From Mongoliitalea lutea (GTDB lineage: Bacteria > Bacteroidota > Bacteroidia > Cytophagales > Cyclobacteriaceae), in assembly GCF_014652135.1 (NCBI RefSeq), contig NZ_BMYF01000009.1:98914-162913 (forward strand): a DNA stretch of 64,000 nucleotides, read 5' to 3'. The notes under the pieces are model-generated. The model did no database searches and was not told where the DNA came from. It was given only the letters and a program-made list of their open reading frames with translations. A program made the position numbers and the translations under genes. Below are positions 17,520 to 26,606 of this stretch, piece after piece. Position 1 is the first letter of the stretch; every line of letters begins with the position of its first letter.

Positions 17520-17975
17520 ATGAAAACCGTTTATTTTATCCTACTCATGACTCTAGCAATAAGTAGTCATTCGTTTGCACAAAAAAGCTCCTATGATGAA
17601 AGCCTCGCCAAACAGCTTCAAGCAGACGACTATGGGATGAAAACCTATGTCATGGCCATTTTATTAGCTGGAGATCGAGTCAATGAATACAGTCCTGATC
17701 AACGCGCTGAAATACAAAAAGGGCATATGGCCAATATCAACCGATTAGATGAAAATGGAAAATTGATACTTGCAGGTCCTTTTATCGATGGAAAAGAAAA
17801 ACGAGGAATTTTCCTCTTCAATGTAAGTACCAAAGAAGAAGCCGAAGCCCTAACGAATACCAACCCCGCAATTCAGGCTGGAGTCCTCAAAATGGAGCTC
17901 ATCGAATGGTATGCCTCCGCAGCCCTCCAACTCCTCCCAGAAGCCCACAAAAAGGTTCAGAAAACAGGGTTTTAG
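17520..17975 (+). CDS. YciI-like domain protein with signal peptide
   Basis: 151 residues. A signal peptide (MKTVYFILLMTLAISSHSFAQ) precedes a YciI-type alpha-beta barrel (YVMAILLAGDRVNEYSPDQRAEIQKGHMANINRLDENGKLILAGPF). YciI-like proteins are small dimeric barrels with a His-Asp pair; this one has His in KGHMANI. Enzymatic role unknown, and an exported version is unusual. Transcribed with the DUF389 gene and followed by a strong hairpin. Confidence 0.82.
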   Translation: MKTVYFILLMTLAISSHSFAQKSSYDESLAKQLQADDYGMKTYVMAILLAGDRVNEYSPDQRAEIQKGHMANINRLDENGKLILAGPFIDGKEKRGIFLFNVSTKEEAEALTNTNPAIQAGVLKMELIEWYASAALQLLPEAHKKVQKTGF

Positions 17976-18374
17976 GGTGAACAGTAATTAAATGTGGAAT
18001 TTGGAATGGGGAATGAGGAATGAGCCCCATGATGCTAGACAGACCCGGCAGGTTTCAAAAACCTGCCGGGTCTCTTTTCTTGGATAGGGAAAGGGTTAGG
18101 AATGAAGTGAGCATTGAACAGTGTGAAGTTGGAAAATTAGGAATTTAGGATTTAGAATGAAAAATGCTCCTGTGGGTTTTTAACCCACTATTTGAATTAG
18201 AAGTTTGAAATCAAATTATTGCAATTATTGCAGATTTTTAAAGAAAACACCCATCAATTGCCGTGGATTTTAATCCCCGGCATTGGAGGGAGGAGTGAAC
18301 AGTGAAAAGTGCATAATGAGCAGTGTACCGTGTATCCACTGCGCAACTTTCACTTATGGGTTTTAATCTACAAA
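17976..18374. other. Gene-free stretch downstream of the YciI-like gene
   Basis: About 400 bases without a supported gene, holding a hairpin (18,041-18,073) and dispersed AATTTAGGATTTAGAATGA-type sequence that reads as the inverse of similar sequence near 6,455 and 12,740. Confidence 0.6.
18041..18073 (+). terminator. Strong hairpin, terminator-like, same sequence as at 12.78 kb
   Basis: 15-bp perfect stem (AGACCCGGCAGGTTT / AAACCTGCCGGGTCT) with a 3-nt loop, followed by CTTTTCTT. It lies 65 bases after the stop of the YciI-like gene and would end that transcript. Confidence 0.75.
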
Positions 18375-18640
18375 TGGTGGTGAGTTTAAACCCTCCTATA
18401 TGAATCCAGGGATACTCATGTTTTCCCGGTTTAAAACCCGAGCCAATTGATGGAGTTAACCAGCTGAATCTTAATTTCTCTCTTTGGGTATAAAATTTTT
18501 CTGCGTTTTCCCCGTATTCTGCGAGCTTTCTCTTGATTCTTGCTTCTTGTTTCTAACCTCTCGGCTCTCGCTTCTCGCTTCTCGTCTCTCGCTTCTCGCT
18601 TCTCGTCTCTCGCTTCTCGTTTCTCGCCTCTCCAAGTCCC
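18375..18640 (-). repeat. Dispersed intergenic repeat, copy 2 (inverse of 5.68-5.90 kb)
   Basis: Contains TTTAAACCC...ATATGAATCCAGGG, CCAATTGATGGAGTT, TTAATTTCTCTCTTTGG, TTTTTCTGCGTTTTCC and TCTGCGAGCTTT, then (CTCGCTTCT)n up to the addB stop. This is the reverse complement order of copy 1. An open frame across it (18,471-18,653, minus) is a translation of the microsatellite, rich in ERREARSE, and is not a gene. Confidence 0.7.
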
Positions 18641-21490
18641 CTACCTCCCACACATCTCCTTAAACGCACAATACCTGCACTTATCAACATCTGCCGTCTG
18701 ATCAAAGGGAACAGCTGGATCAAATAATTCACTTAGCAAGCTACTTAAACCTTGTTCAAATTCTTCCGAAAGTTCAAGGTAGTTCTCAACTTCTGATTTG
18801 AGCTTGCCCTCACCCATAATCAGGAATGGATTGAAATCATCCTTAAAAATCTCTTTGACATTGAAAAGACCCGGCTTCAACGGCTGCTGATTAGACGGAT
18901 TGGTGAATTGATAGAAATAGGCATATAGGATGGTCTGCATGGCTGCCTTATTTCGCTTGTTGTCTTCCCGATCAAACAATGAAGGAATCGTTGTGAAATT
19001 CTTTTCATCCTTGCCAGTCTTATAGTCCAGCAATCGAATTATCCCATCTTTCTCATCTACCCGATCAATTAGGCCATATAAGCGCACCTCCTCTCCCCTA
19101 CCCTCTACTTCAATTGGAATATAGGTGGTATGTTGCTGCTCCAGGCCCAAAACAGTAAAATCTCCCCCTTCACTATCGTAAGCTACAATTCCCTGAATAT
19201 ACTCGATGAAAATTTCCCGTACGATTTGCATCTGACCACTGGGAACAAAGTCTTCATCCTTTTCTACATGATAAAACTCCCGGATAGCCTTATCAACAGC
19301 AGTTGCAATTGTGGGCTGAATTCGGTTCAACTCATGAGGAGTGATCAATTTTGGGGCTTGGTCACCTTCTGGTAGGTAGAGCAACTCAATGGCTCTATGC
19401 AGAATAGTACCAAAAACACCTGCATCCACATCAGCTGCCACTTCCTCTTGCTCTTTCAAGCCTGCCACATAGCGCAGATAAAAACGTAGTCGGCAATCCA
19501 AATAGGAATTGATAGCAGAGGCAGATAAGGACCTGTTGAACTCTTTTGCTGGACTTGATTTCCAATACTCACTCAGTTTACTGAGAATAGCAGCATCTTT
19601 TCGAACCGTAATTTCCTTGCCCGAACTCAGATCTGCTGACAATAGCTGCACCTGAGGTCTAGCTACACCCAACTCAATTTGCATTTGTTGCAAGAAACGG
19701 CTCATTTCCCCACTCTTGCCTTGATCGGATGCCGTACTAAAAATCAGATGCACCTCTTCTGCTCGATGAAGTAAGCGATAAAAGGTGTAGGCATAAATGG
19801 CATCATTTTGCTCCTGAACAGGCAAACCAATAGCTCTCCTCAAATTATGTGGGATCATGGAATTTATCCCGCCTCCAGGAGGAAAGCTGCCCTCATTCAC
19901 ATCGCAAATAATCACTCTTCTGAAATCCAAGTTACGGGATTCCAATACTCCCATTACCTGCAAGCCCTGCAATGGCTCTCCTTCAAATGGCAAGCGCACC
20001 TCCTGAAACAGTTGCCTAAATAGTTTTAAGAAAAATTCCAAAGACAAATTACCCAAGCGATGATCCGAAAGCACCTCTTGAATTCGGTTCAATTGCTTAT
20101 ATGCTTGGAAAAGATAGCTTGATTGGATGGAATCCTCTTTCAACTGCTGTGCTAACAACTGCATCAATTTACCCAAATAGCTTACCAAATCATTAGATGC
20201 AACCTTCTGGAAGACTTCTTGGAATAGCCCTCCTCCAGCATGCAACTGATCCAAGGATATCTCTATTAGATTGTTGGTTTGGATAGTAGATTTAAGTTCC
20301 TTGGTAAACTCAGGATTGGCTTCCGCCAAGTAAGGAAAGGCCAACAAGTCCAAAACCTGTTTATGGTAAAATGTCACTTTCCCTTCCTTCACCTTGATAT
20401 ATCGCTGCAAATCCAAGATGGCATCCAAGAATGCATAAACAGGAGCATTCCGAATAGGATAACCCATGGTCACATTCAATTTGTCCACGTTATCCGGCAA
20501 CACGTGTAGCAAGGGAAAAAGCAGTTGCTCATCTGGCAAAATCACCACTGTCTCATCTAAAGATTCATCCGCCGAAACTCTCTCCAATAATTTTCCTACC
20601 ACATTAGCCTGATTGATTTTCAAAGGAATGGCATAGGTATGAATAACTGCTGACTTGGATTCAATGGTTTTTGGCAACTCTTCTGGAAAAGTTGGGCCCA
20701 AAACAGGATCTTTGATATAGTCCCGAAAGAAGAGTCCTGACTCTTGTCTTTTGTCCTCTATGTAGTATGCATCCACATCCCAAAAGACTTCAGCTCCAAA
20801 ATTCTTAATGAAATGCTTGATCAGTTTTTCCTCCGCCAAAGTAAAGGCATTGAACCCTATAAAGACATAATGTTTTTCAGGCTTACTCAATTCGGGCAAT
20901 TTGGAAACAGCCTTTCTATATACTTTACCTCCATAAGCCAATCCCAATACATCTAATTGTGCATTGAACTGCTCGTATAGCTTTTCCAAAATCTGCCAAA
21001 AACGTAGAAAGCGCTCTTTTTCTTCCGGTTTTTGTGCTTGGAAAGATTTCCAAAACTGGGATATTAATGCTACCTGTTCCTCGGTCAAGAAACTTAAATC
21101 CGATTCAATGGCTTTAATTTCAGATAGATTCCTGTACACCAATTTGGCATCAGCAAGAAATTGATCCAAATCATTGAAATCTTTCAAGATCAACTCACCC
21201 CAAAAGTAAAAGCGATCAAAGGTTTCTGCCTCAGACTGGAGTTGTTGATATACGTCGTACAACTCAAATATCAAGGTCAGATCATCGGCAGCCCGTTGTC
21301 CAGCTATACCAGAGAAAACCTGCTCAATAGTTTTGACCTCCGGCATCCAGGTAGGCTTATCGATTAATTCCTCCAAGTACTTCACAAAAAATAGGCCTGC
21401 CCTTCTATTAGGCAGTACAACCACCACTTGGCTAAGGTCTCTTCCAGAGTTCAGTACTTGTGCTGCGGTATCTTTCAAAAAACTGTTCAT
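18641..21490 (-). CDS. AddB-like exonuclease/helicase-fold subunit with Fe-S PD-(D/E)XK nuclease
   Basis: 949 residues. The N-terminus has a helicase-like fold without a usable Walker A (VVVLPNRRAGLFFVKYL). The C-terminal nuclease has YGLIDRVD...GIIRLLDYKTGK and four cysteines that would hold a 4Fe-4S cluster: one in SYLDCRLRFYLRYV and three in the final CRYCAFKEMC. AddB works with AddA in resecting double-strand breaks and starting recombination. Its start overlaps the stop of the AddA-like gene by 4 bases, so the pair is translationally coupled. Sequence is diverged from Firmicutes AddB, as is normal in Bacteroidota. Confidence 0.88.
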   Translation of the reverse strand: MNSFLKDTAAQVLNSGRDLSQVVVVLPNRRAGLFFVKYLEELIDKPTWMPEVKTIEQVFSGIAGQRAADDLTLIFELYDVYQQLQSEAETFDRFYFWGELILKDFNDLDQFLADAKLVYRNLSEIKAIESDLSFLTEEQVALISQFWKSFQAQKPEEKERFLRFWQILEKLYEQFNAQLDVLGLAYGGKVYRKAVSKLPELSKPEKHYVFIGFNAFTLAEEKLIKHFIKNFGAEVFWDVDAYYIEDKRQESGLFFRDYIKDPVLGPTFPEELPKTIESKSAVIHTYAIPLKINQANVVGKLLERVSADESLDETVVILPDEQLLFPLLHVLPDNVDKLNVTMGYPIRNAPVYAFLDAILDLQRYIKVKEGKVTFYHKQVLDLLAFPYLAEANPEFTKELKSTIQTNNLIEISLDQLHAGGGLFQEVFQKVASNDLVSYLGKLMQLLAQQLKEDSIQSSYLFQAYKQLNRIQEVLSDHRLGNLSLEFFLKLFRQLFQEVRLPFEGEPLQGLQVMGVLESRNLDFRRVIICDVNEGSFPPGGGINSMIPHNLRRAIGLPVQEQNDAIYAYTFYRLLHRAEEVHLIFSTASDQGKSGEMSRFLQQMQIELGVARPQVQLLSADLSSGKEITVRKDAAILSKLSEYWKSSPAKEFNRSLSASAINSYLDCRLRFYLRYVAGLKEQEEVAADVDAGVFGTILHRAIELLYLPEGDQAPKLITPHELNRIQPTIATAVDKAIREFYHVEKDEDFVPSGQMQIVREIFIEYIQGIVAYDSEGGDFTVLGLEQQHTTYIPIEVEGRGEEVRLYGLIDRVDEKDGIIRLLDYKTGKDEKNFTTIPSLFDREDNKRNKAAMQTILYAYFYQFTNPSNQQPLKPGLFNVKEIFKDDFNPFLIMGEGKLKSEVENYLELSEEFEQGLSSLLSELFDPAVPFDQTADVDKCRYCAFKEMCGR

Positions 21491-24400
21491 AGTACTTCAA
21501 TCAATTCTGTAGGTTCCAAATAACAAACATAGCCCTTCACTGGCTTTTCAACGATAGAGGCAACCAAATCCATGTACGAACGGACCTGTTCGAGGTGTTG
21601 GGATTTCTGCGCACCAGTTTTAAAATCCACCACCAAAGCCTCCTCAGCACTGATAAAGATTCTATCCGGTCGCTTTTGGCCTCCTTGGGGGATCAAAATT
21701 CCTTGTTCAGCTAAGGACTGATATCCATCTCCAAACCAAGCCTGTAATTGAGGCAGCGCAAACAGTTCCCTTAACTGCTGCTCTACTTCTTGTTGAACCT
21801 CCGAGGTGAAGCGACCTTCAAAGGCATAGCTTTGCACCAATCCCAAAGCATCTTCCAAGCGATTGGAATGCTCTAAGATTTCATGCACCAAAACCCCAAT
21901 TCGTCTTTGAGAACGATCATCGACTCCCTGTGGGGAAAAATCCCAAGCATATTCTTTGGGTTTCAAAAGCTCATTCCAATCCCGAAACTCCCACCTGACC
22001 AAAGGAGAAGGTATGATTTTGATATCATTTGATTGACTGATACCTTCCATAGTTCCCCACACAAATAACTCCTTTTCGGCATCCCAAGCCATCCCTTCAG
22101 TTACGTTTTGATTTCCCATCGTCTCCAGCAGATTTCTCAAAACCCCTCCAGTTCTTCTTGTTTGAACAATGCCTTCCTTACTGATCGCAAAATCAGCAAA
22201 ACCCCAAAACATATCCTCCGCTCTAGTAAATGCTACATACAGCATATTCAAGGTGTCCATGTAGGCTAACTTCACCTCTTGATTGTAGAGTTCTGCAAAA
22301 AGGGTATTTGCAAGATTTTTTTCTTGCTTGATGGGGGCAATCGTTGGTGTGCCATTATGTTCATACTTAGCCCAAAGTATGGGTGCCATTGAATATGTTG
22401 GAAGGATGGCCCAATCGAGGTATGGCATGATGACTACCTTAAATTGCAAGCCTTTGGATTTATGGATGGTCAAAATCCGCATGGCATCATGATCTTCGGG
22501 GATTTTAACCGTGCGCTTGGTTTTGTTCAGTTCCCACCAATCCAATAAACCATTGAGATCAGCTCTATTCTTTTTGACATAATCAAACACCGCTTCTTTA
22601 AAACCAGCAATATACGCCAAGTCATTTCCAGCACTAGTCAAATCCAAAAACTGAATCACATGCTCGATCAATTCAAGTAATGGGTACTGCAACCATTTCC
22701 CGCGCAGGCCTTGTAATTCCCTAAACTTCCCTTGCAATTCAGCAGGTAAGCTGAATTTTTCAAAGAGTTCATGCGAAAAAGGCTCTTCTTTCAAAAGCGC
22801 GTAATAATAAAACGCTGTCTTTAAAGCAACGGTATCCTCCCCATCTCTCAAGTACGTTAGTAAGGCGACCATGGCTTTTACCGCAATGGATTTGTCAATA
22901 AATAAGGATTCTTCGGACAGCACATCAAATCGATAACGAGACTCCGTCTGAGTTTGGGCAAAGTCCATCAGGTAATCTGCGATGGCCGCCCCTTCATTCT
23001 TTTTCCGAACGAGGAACGCAATATCCTTCAATTGGTATCCTTTATCTTGCAGCTCCATGAGCAGTGGTGGCAGTTTGCCGAGTACACCTGCATCATTGTC
23101 CTCCTCAGTCTCTTCTTCCTCATTTCCATAGCTACTTCTACTGGCCTTTTCCTGAAACTGAATTTGAATCATTCCCTGAAAAGGCAAGTCCCGCTTTTTA
23201 CTCGGCACCTGCTGCTTTACATCTGCATAGGCTTTTTGGAGGAGTTGATCGGCTGCTGTTTTGGCGTTTTCCAACATGTACTCCTCCAGTAAAATGGGAA
23301 GCTGTTCAAACACAGCATTATTAAAATCAATCACCTTCGGAAGACTCCGATAGTTGACATCCAGATTTTTCACTTCGATCAACTGCTGAGAAATCTGTTG
23401 CTCCACTTCCTCTAGCAACAACTCCAATTTCCCTCCCCTCCATCGGTAAATGGATTGCTTAACATCTCCTACCAAGAGATTGGTATGGCCCGATGCTAGG
23501 GAATTTTCCAACAAAGGCCGGAAACTTGCCCACTGAAAGTCGGAGGTATCCTGAAATTCATCGATAAGAAAATGCCGGTATTGGTTTCCGATTTTCTCGT
23601 AAACAAACGGAGCCTCGTTGTCTTTGGTGATTTCTTTGAGGAAGTCATTGACATCTGAGATCAACAGTATACTTTCCTCATCTTTCAGATATCTCAGTTC
23701 CAATATCAAATCCCTGAAAATCCCAAATACATTTAATTGCTTCAACAAAGTGGCATAAGTATCCCATTGAATCTTAATCGAACAACAATCCATTATCAAT
23801 TCCCGTAACCCAGCATTGGCAGCGGCTTCAATAGCATCCTTTCTCTTACTCGTCTTGGTATACCAACCGTCTATGCTATGCACTTTGTCAATTTGTTTAT
23901 CAGTAAAAGTGGGAAAAGGATTTTTCTTATCACCCAGATAATCTAATTTTCGGACAAAATTCTGCCCACTGTTTCCTCCACTAAATTCCTCCCATTCCAA
24001 TCCGTACTGAACGCGGATATCATTTGCTTTTTGCTTTCCATCCAAAGCTTTTTTGATCAGCAATGCCCGCTGTTGCATCAGCTCAGCTTTTAACTGTTTT
24101 ATAAAGTCTTCCTGATCCATGGCTTGCTGAAAGGTTTGCCGATGCGCTTTGAAACCCTCGGTAAAAATTTCTTTCCCCAAAGATTGAATCCCCCCCCGGA
24201 TATCCCAATTGCCTCCATTTTGAATTTGTTCAGTAGTATATTCCACCAACCACTTTTTCAAAGCTTGATCCGAAGACACTTTTTCCATCAAGCGATCGAC
24301 AAGGCGCTCCAAGACCGCTTCTTGATCCAACTCCAAATCGAACTTTGCCTGCAAGTCCATTTCCTTGGCAAAGGATCGGATCACCCGCTGGAAAAATGCA

Positions 24401-24735
24401 TCGATGGTACTTACTGAAAAATATCCATAGGCATGCAAAATATCCAATAAGGTTTCATGCGCTCGCTTTTGCAAAGCCACAGCATCCAGCTTCAGGTGCT
24501 TCATCAATTCCTTATCCAAAAACTCCTCTGCCTTTACCTCTTGCGAGAGTCGCTCTAGATATTCCAAAATTCGGGACTTCATTTCTTGGGTGGCTTTATT
24601 GGTAAAGGTCACAGCCAAAATGGACTTGAAGGCACCGGGGTAAGCCAAGGCAATTTTCAGGTATTCTAACGTAAGTGTATAGGTCTTACCCGAACCTGCG
24701 GAGGATTTGTAAATGATAAAAGGAGCTTGATCCAT
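21487..24735 (-). CDS. AddA-like UvrD-family helicase-nuclease
   Basis: 1082 residues. Superfamily 1 helicase motifs: Walker A SSAGSGKTYTL near the N-terminus, motif Ia VTFTNKATQEMKSRI, motif II HFLIDEFQDTSDFQW, motif III LLVGDVKQSIYRWRGG, motif V ILTIHKSKGLQFKVVIMP and motif VI LNMLYVAFTRAED. The C-terminal nuclease has ALVVDFKTGAQK. With the AddB-like neighbour it forms a RecBCD-type break-resection enzyme. The 3' end overlaps the addB start by 4 bases. Confidence 0.92.
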   Translation of the reverse strand: MDQAPFIIYKSSAGSGKTYTLTLEYLKIALAYPGAFKSILAVTFTNKATQEMKSRILEYLERLSQEVKAEEFLDKELMKHLKLDAVALQKRAHETLLDILHAYGYFSVSTIDAFFQRVIRSFAKEMDLQAKFDLELDQEAVLERLVDRLMEKVSSDQALKKWLVEYTTEQIQNGGNWDIRGGIQSLGKEIFTEGFKAHRQTFQQAMDQEDFIKQLKAELMQQRALLIKKALDGKQKANDIRVQYGLEWEEFSGGNSGQNFVRKLDYLGDKKNPFPTFTDKQIDKVHSIDGWYTKTSKRKDAIEAAANAGLRELIMDCCSIKIQWDTYATLLKQLNVFGIFRDLILELRYLKDEESILLISDVNDFLKEITKDNEAPFVYEKIGNQYRHFLIDEFQDTSDFQWASFRPLLENSLASGHTNLLVGDVKQSIYRWRGGKLELLLEEVEQQISQQLIEVKNLDVNYRSLPKVIDFNNAVFEQLPILLEEYMLENAKTAADQLLQKAYADVKQQVPSKKRDLPFQGMIQIQFQEKASRSSYGNEEEETEEDNDAGVLGKLPPLLMELQDKGYQLKDIAFLVRKKNEGAAIADYLMDFAQTQTESRYRFDVLSEESLFIDKSIAVKAMVALLTYLRDGEDTVALKTAFYYYALLKEEPFSHELFEKFSLPAELQGKFRELQGLRGKWLQYPLLELIEHVIQFLDLTSAGNDLAYIAGFKEAVFDYVKKNRADLNGLLDWWELNKTKRTVKIPEDHDAMRILTIHKSKGLQFKVVIMPYLDWAILPTYSMAPILWAKYEHNGTPTIAPIKQEKNLANTLFAELYNQEVKLAYMDTLNMLYVAFTRAEDMFWGFADFAISKEGIVQTRRTGGVLRNLLETMGNQNVTEGMAWDAEKELFVWGTMEGISQSNDIKIIPSPLVRWEFRDWNELLKPKEYAWDFSPQGVDDRSQRRIGVLVHEILEHSNRLEDALGLVQSYAFEGRFTSEVQQEVEQQLRELFALPQLQAWFGDGYQSLAEQGILIPQGGQKRPDRIFISAEEALVVDFKTGAQKSQHLEQVRSYMDLVASIVEKPVKGYVCYLEPTELIEVL

Positions 24736-25066
24736 GCGATTAAAAACGGTCTAAGCAAATCAAGTGCTTTTTGCGCTGAATAAAAAATGAGTGACGGAAG
24801 TTGTCGGGATTTTTGTTTTTTTGTTTCTTGTTTCTAAGTTTAAAATCTAGAATAATAAATCTGTGCTAAAGGACTTTTTTTATTCCTGATAAATCTAAAA
24901 TCTACCCTTTAAAATCTAAAATAAGTAATCTGTTTTAATGTGTTCAATCTCCTAGATCTGTGAACAGCGCGCAGCATACTAACAACAATCGATTAACTTA
25001 AGGACATTAAGTCTATATTCCTTCAACAACTATCCTATCATTATTTTTATTTTCAAAATTTACGCG
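24736..25066. other. Divergent intergenic region upstream of addA and rplY
   Basis: About 330 bases with no gene. It contains a block (24,869-24,962) that is the inverse of 5,950-6,045 and a TTTGTTTCTTGTTTCTAAG tract related to the CTCGCTTCT microsatellites. The rplY promoter lies at its right end. Confidence 0.6.
24869..24962 (-). repeat. Dispersed repeat, inverse copy of 5,950-6,045
   Basis: Shared blocks on opposite strands: AAGGACTTTTTTTATTCCTG, ATAAATCTAAAATCTACCC, TTTAAAATCTAAAAT and TTCAATCTCCTAGATCTGTG. About 95 bases with few differences. Confidence 0.75.
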
Positions 25067-25074
25067 TACTTTTG
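25067..25074 (+). promoter_or_regulatory. -7 element of the rplY promoter
   Basis: TACTTTTG matches the Bacteroidota -7 consensus TAnnTTTG, 59 bases before the rplY start. A clear -33 element was not found. Confidence 0.5.
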
Positions 25075-25133
25075 CAAACTGATTTGGATAGATGTACTAT
25101 TCAAATCAACAAACACAATATAACATTCATATT

Positions 25134-25707
25134 ATGAAATCATTAGAGATTATAGGGTTTAAAAGAGCAAATCTCGACAGCGCATCTTTGAAAGAGATCC
25201 GCGAAGAAGGCAATGTACCATGCGTGGTTTACGGACCGGCAATTGAAGGTCAGATCCACTTCTACACGCCTGCCATTCTTTTCAGAGACCTTGTTTACAC
25301 ACCAGATGTGCACATGGTTGACTTGAACATTGAAGGCACTAAAATGAAAGCTGTATTGAAAGATGCACAGTTTCACCCAGTAAGTGAAACCTTATTGCAT
25401 GCAGATTTCTTGGCTTTCAGTGAAGATAGAGCTATTAAATTTGAAATCCCTGTTAATATCATTGGAACCTCTCCTGGTATCCAAAAAGGGGGGTAAATTA
25501 GAAGTAAAAACTAGAAGACTTGCTGTTAAAGGTCTTGCTTCCAATCTTCCTGACAAAATTGATGTGGACATCTCCAAACTAGATCTTGGAAAATCTTTCA
25601 AAGTAGGTGAATTGTCTGCTGAAGGATTCGAAATCTTGACTTCTCCTAATGTTTCTATCGTTACCATCGGTATCCCAAGAGCGTTGAGAGGTAAGAAAGC
25701 AGAATAA
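25134..25707 (+). pseudogene. rplY: Ribosomal protein L25 / general stress protein Ctc, frameshifted in this sequence
   Basis: Translation from the ATG at 25,134 gives a normal L25 start (MKSLEIIGFKRANLDSASLKEIREEGNVPCVVYG) and stops at 25,496 after IGTSPGIQKGG. The rest of the protein (KLEVKTRRLAVKGL ... IPRALRGKKAE) continues in another frame to 25,707. The switch is at a run of six G (25,490-25,495); five G would restore one open frame. L25 binds 5S rRNA and is not essential in E. coli, so a real mutation is possible, but a one-base error in a homopolymer is equally likely. The order rplY-pth is a common bacterial pairing. The upstream 42 bases of open frame (from 25,092) are not needed. 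Confidence 0.88.
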
Positions 25708-26045
25708 TTATTCTGAACAACTTATAACAAAACCCTATCTTTGGCAACAAGGGTAGGGTTTTTTAGTGAACAGTTGAAATTAGGAATTAAGAATGGAAGT
25801 TTAATGAAATATGCTAGCGCGAAATAATTTGAAGTATGCCTCTACCTGTGGTAGGCATGTTCGGCGATATATTAGCGGCGTGTAGATAAGAGAATTATTC
25901 TTAAAAAAGTATCAAGCAATTTCAGGACGAGATAAACGAGTCTTGGTTCTTGATTCTTGTCTCGTCTCTCACCTCTCGCTTCTCGTCTCTCGCTTCTCAC
26001 CTCTCGTCTCTCGCTTCTCATTTCTCGTTTCTAAAAGTCTAAAAA
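25708..26045. other. Intergenic region rplY-pth with terminator and microsatellite
   Basis: 338 bases with no gene. It contains the rplY terminator and a CTCGCTTCTCGTCTCT microsatellite (about 25,960-26,030) of the same kind as near 5.7 and 18.6 kb, ending just before the pth start codon. Confidence 0.6.
25729..25762 (+). terminator. Rho-independent terminator after rplY
   Basis: Stem AAAACCCTA / TAGGGTTTT (9 bp) with a 16-nt loop and a continuing T run (TTTTTT), 21 bases after the rplY stop. Confidence 0.75.
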
Positions 26046-26606
26046 ATGAAATATCTCATCATCGGTTTAGGAAATATTGGCCCTGAGTACGAATTGACTC
26101 GTCATAATGTAGGTTTCCTGACAGTTGACCGTTTGGCTGATAAACAGGACGTAAGCTGGAAAAGTAATCGTTTAGCTTTTACCACTGAATTTAAGTATAA
26201 AGGCAGAAGCATACACATGATCAAGCCTACCACTTATATGAACCTTAGCGGAAAAGCTGTTAATTATTGGATGAAGGAATTGAATATCCCTAAAGAAAAC
26301 ATCTTGGTGATTGTGGATGATGTAGCTATTCCTTTTGGGAAATTGCGCATGCGGGCCAAAGGTTCAGCAGCAGGTCATAATGGACTGAAAAATATTGAAG
26401 CACTTTGTGGCGGACAGGATTATCCGCGTTTACGCTTCGGCATAGGAGATGATTTCCCCAAAGGAAGACAAGTAGATTATGTTTTGGGAAGATGGACTCA
26501 ACAGGAAATTGATGAATTACCCACTGCCATGGACAAAGCAATCGAGATGTGCCTAAGCTTCTGCACAGTAGGAATATCGATGACTATGACGCAGTTTAAT
26601 GATTAA
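26046..26606 (+). CDS. pth: Peptidyl-tRNA hydrolase
   Basis: 186 residues. Active-site residues of bacterial Pth are in place: Asn10 (GLGNIGPEY), His20 (TRHNVGF), Asn66 region (PTTYMNLSG), Asp91/92 ([28 protein letters not shown]). The enzyme frees tRNA from peptidyl-tRNA that drops off ribosomes and is essential in most bacteria. The stop codon abuts the stop of the convergent CapD-like gene with no spacer. Confidence 0.96.
   Translation: MKYLIIGLGNIGPEYELTRHNVGFLTVDRLADKQDVSWKSNRLAFTTEFKYKGRSIHMIKPTTYMNLSGKAVNYWMKELNIPKENILVIVDDVAIPFGKLRMRAKGSAAGHNGLKNIEALCGGQDYPRLRFGIGDDFPKGRQVDYVLGRWTQQEIDELPTAMDKAIEMCLSFCTVGISMTMTQFND

Noticed and set aside
18471-18653. 60-aa open frame rich in Arg, Glu and Ser on the minus strand
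   Set aside because: It is a translation of the (CTCGCTTCT)n microsatellite, with a repeated ERREARSE pattern. The same kind of DNA lies between genes at 5.7 and 26.0 kb.
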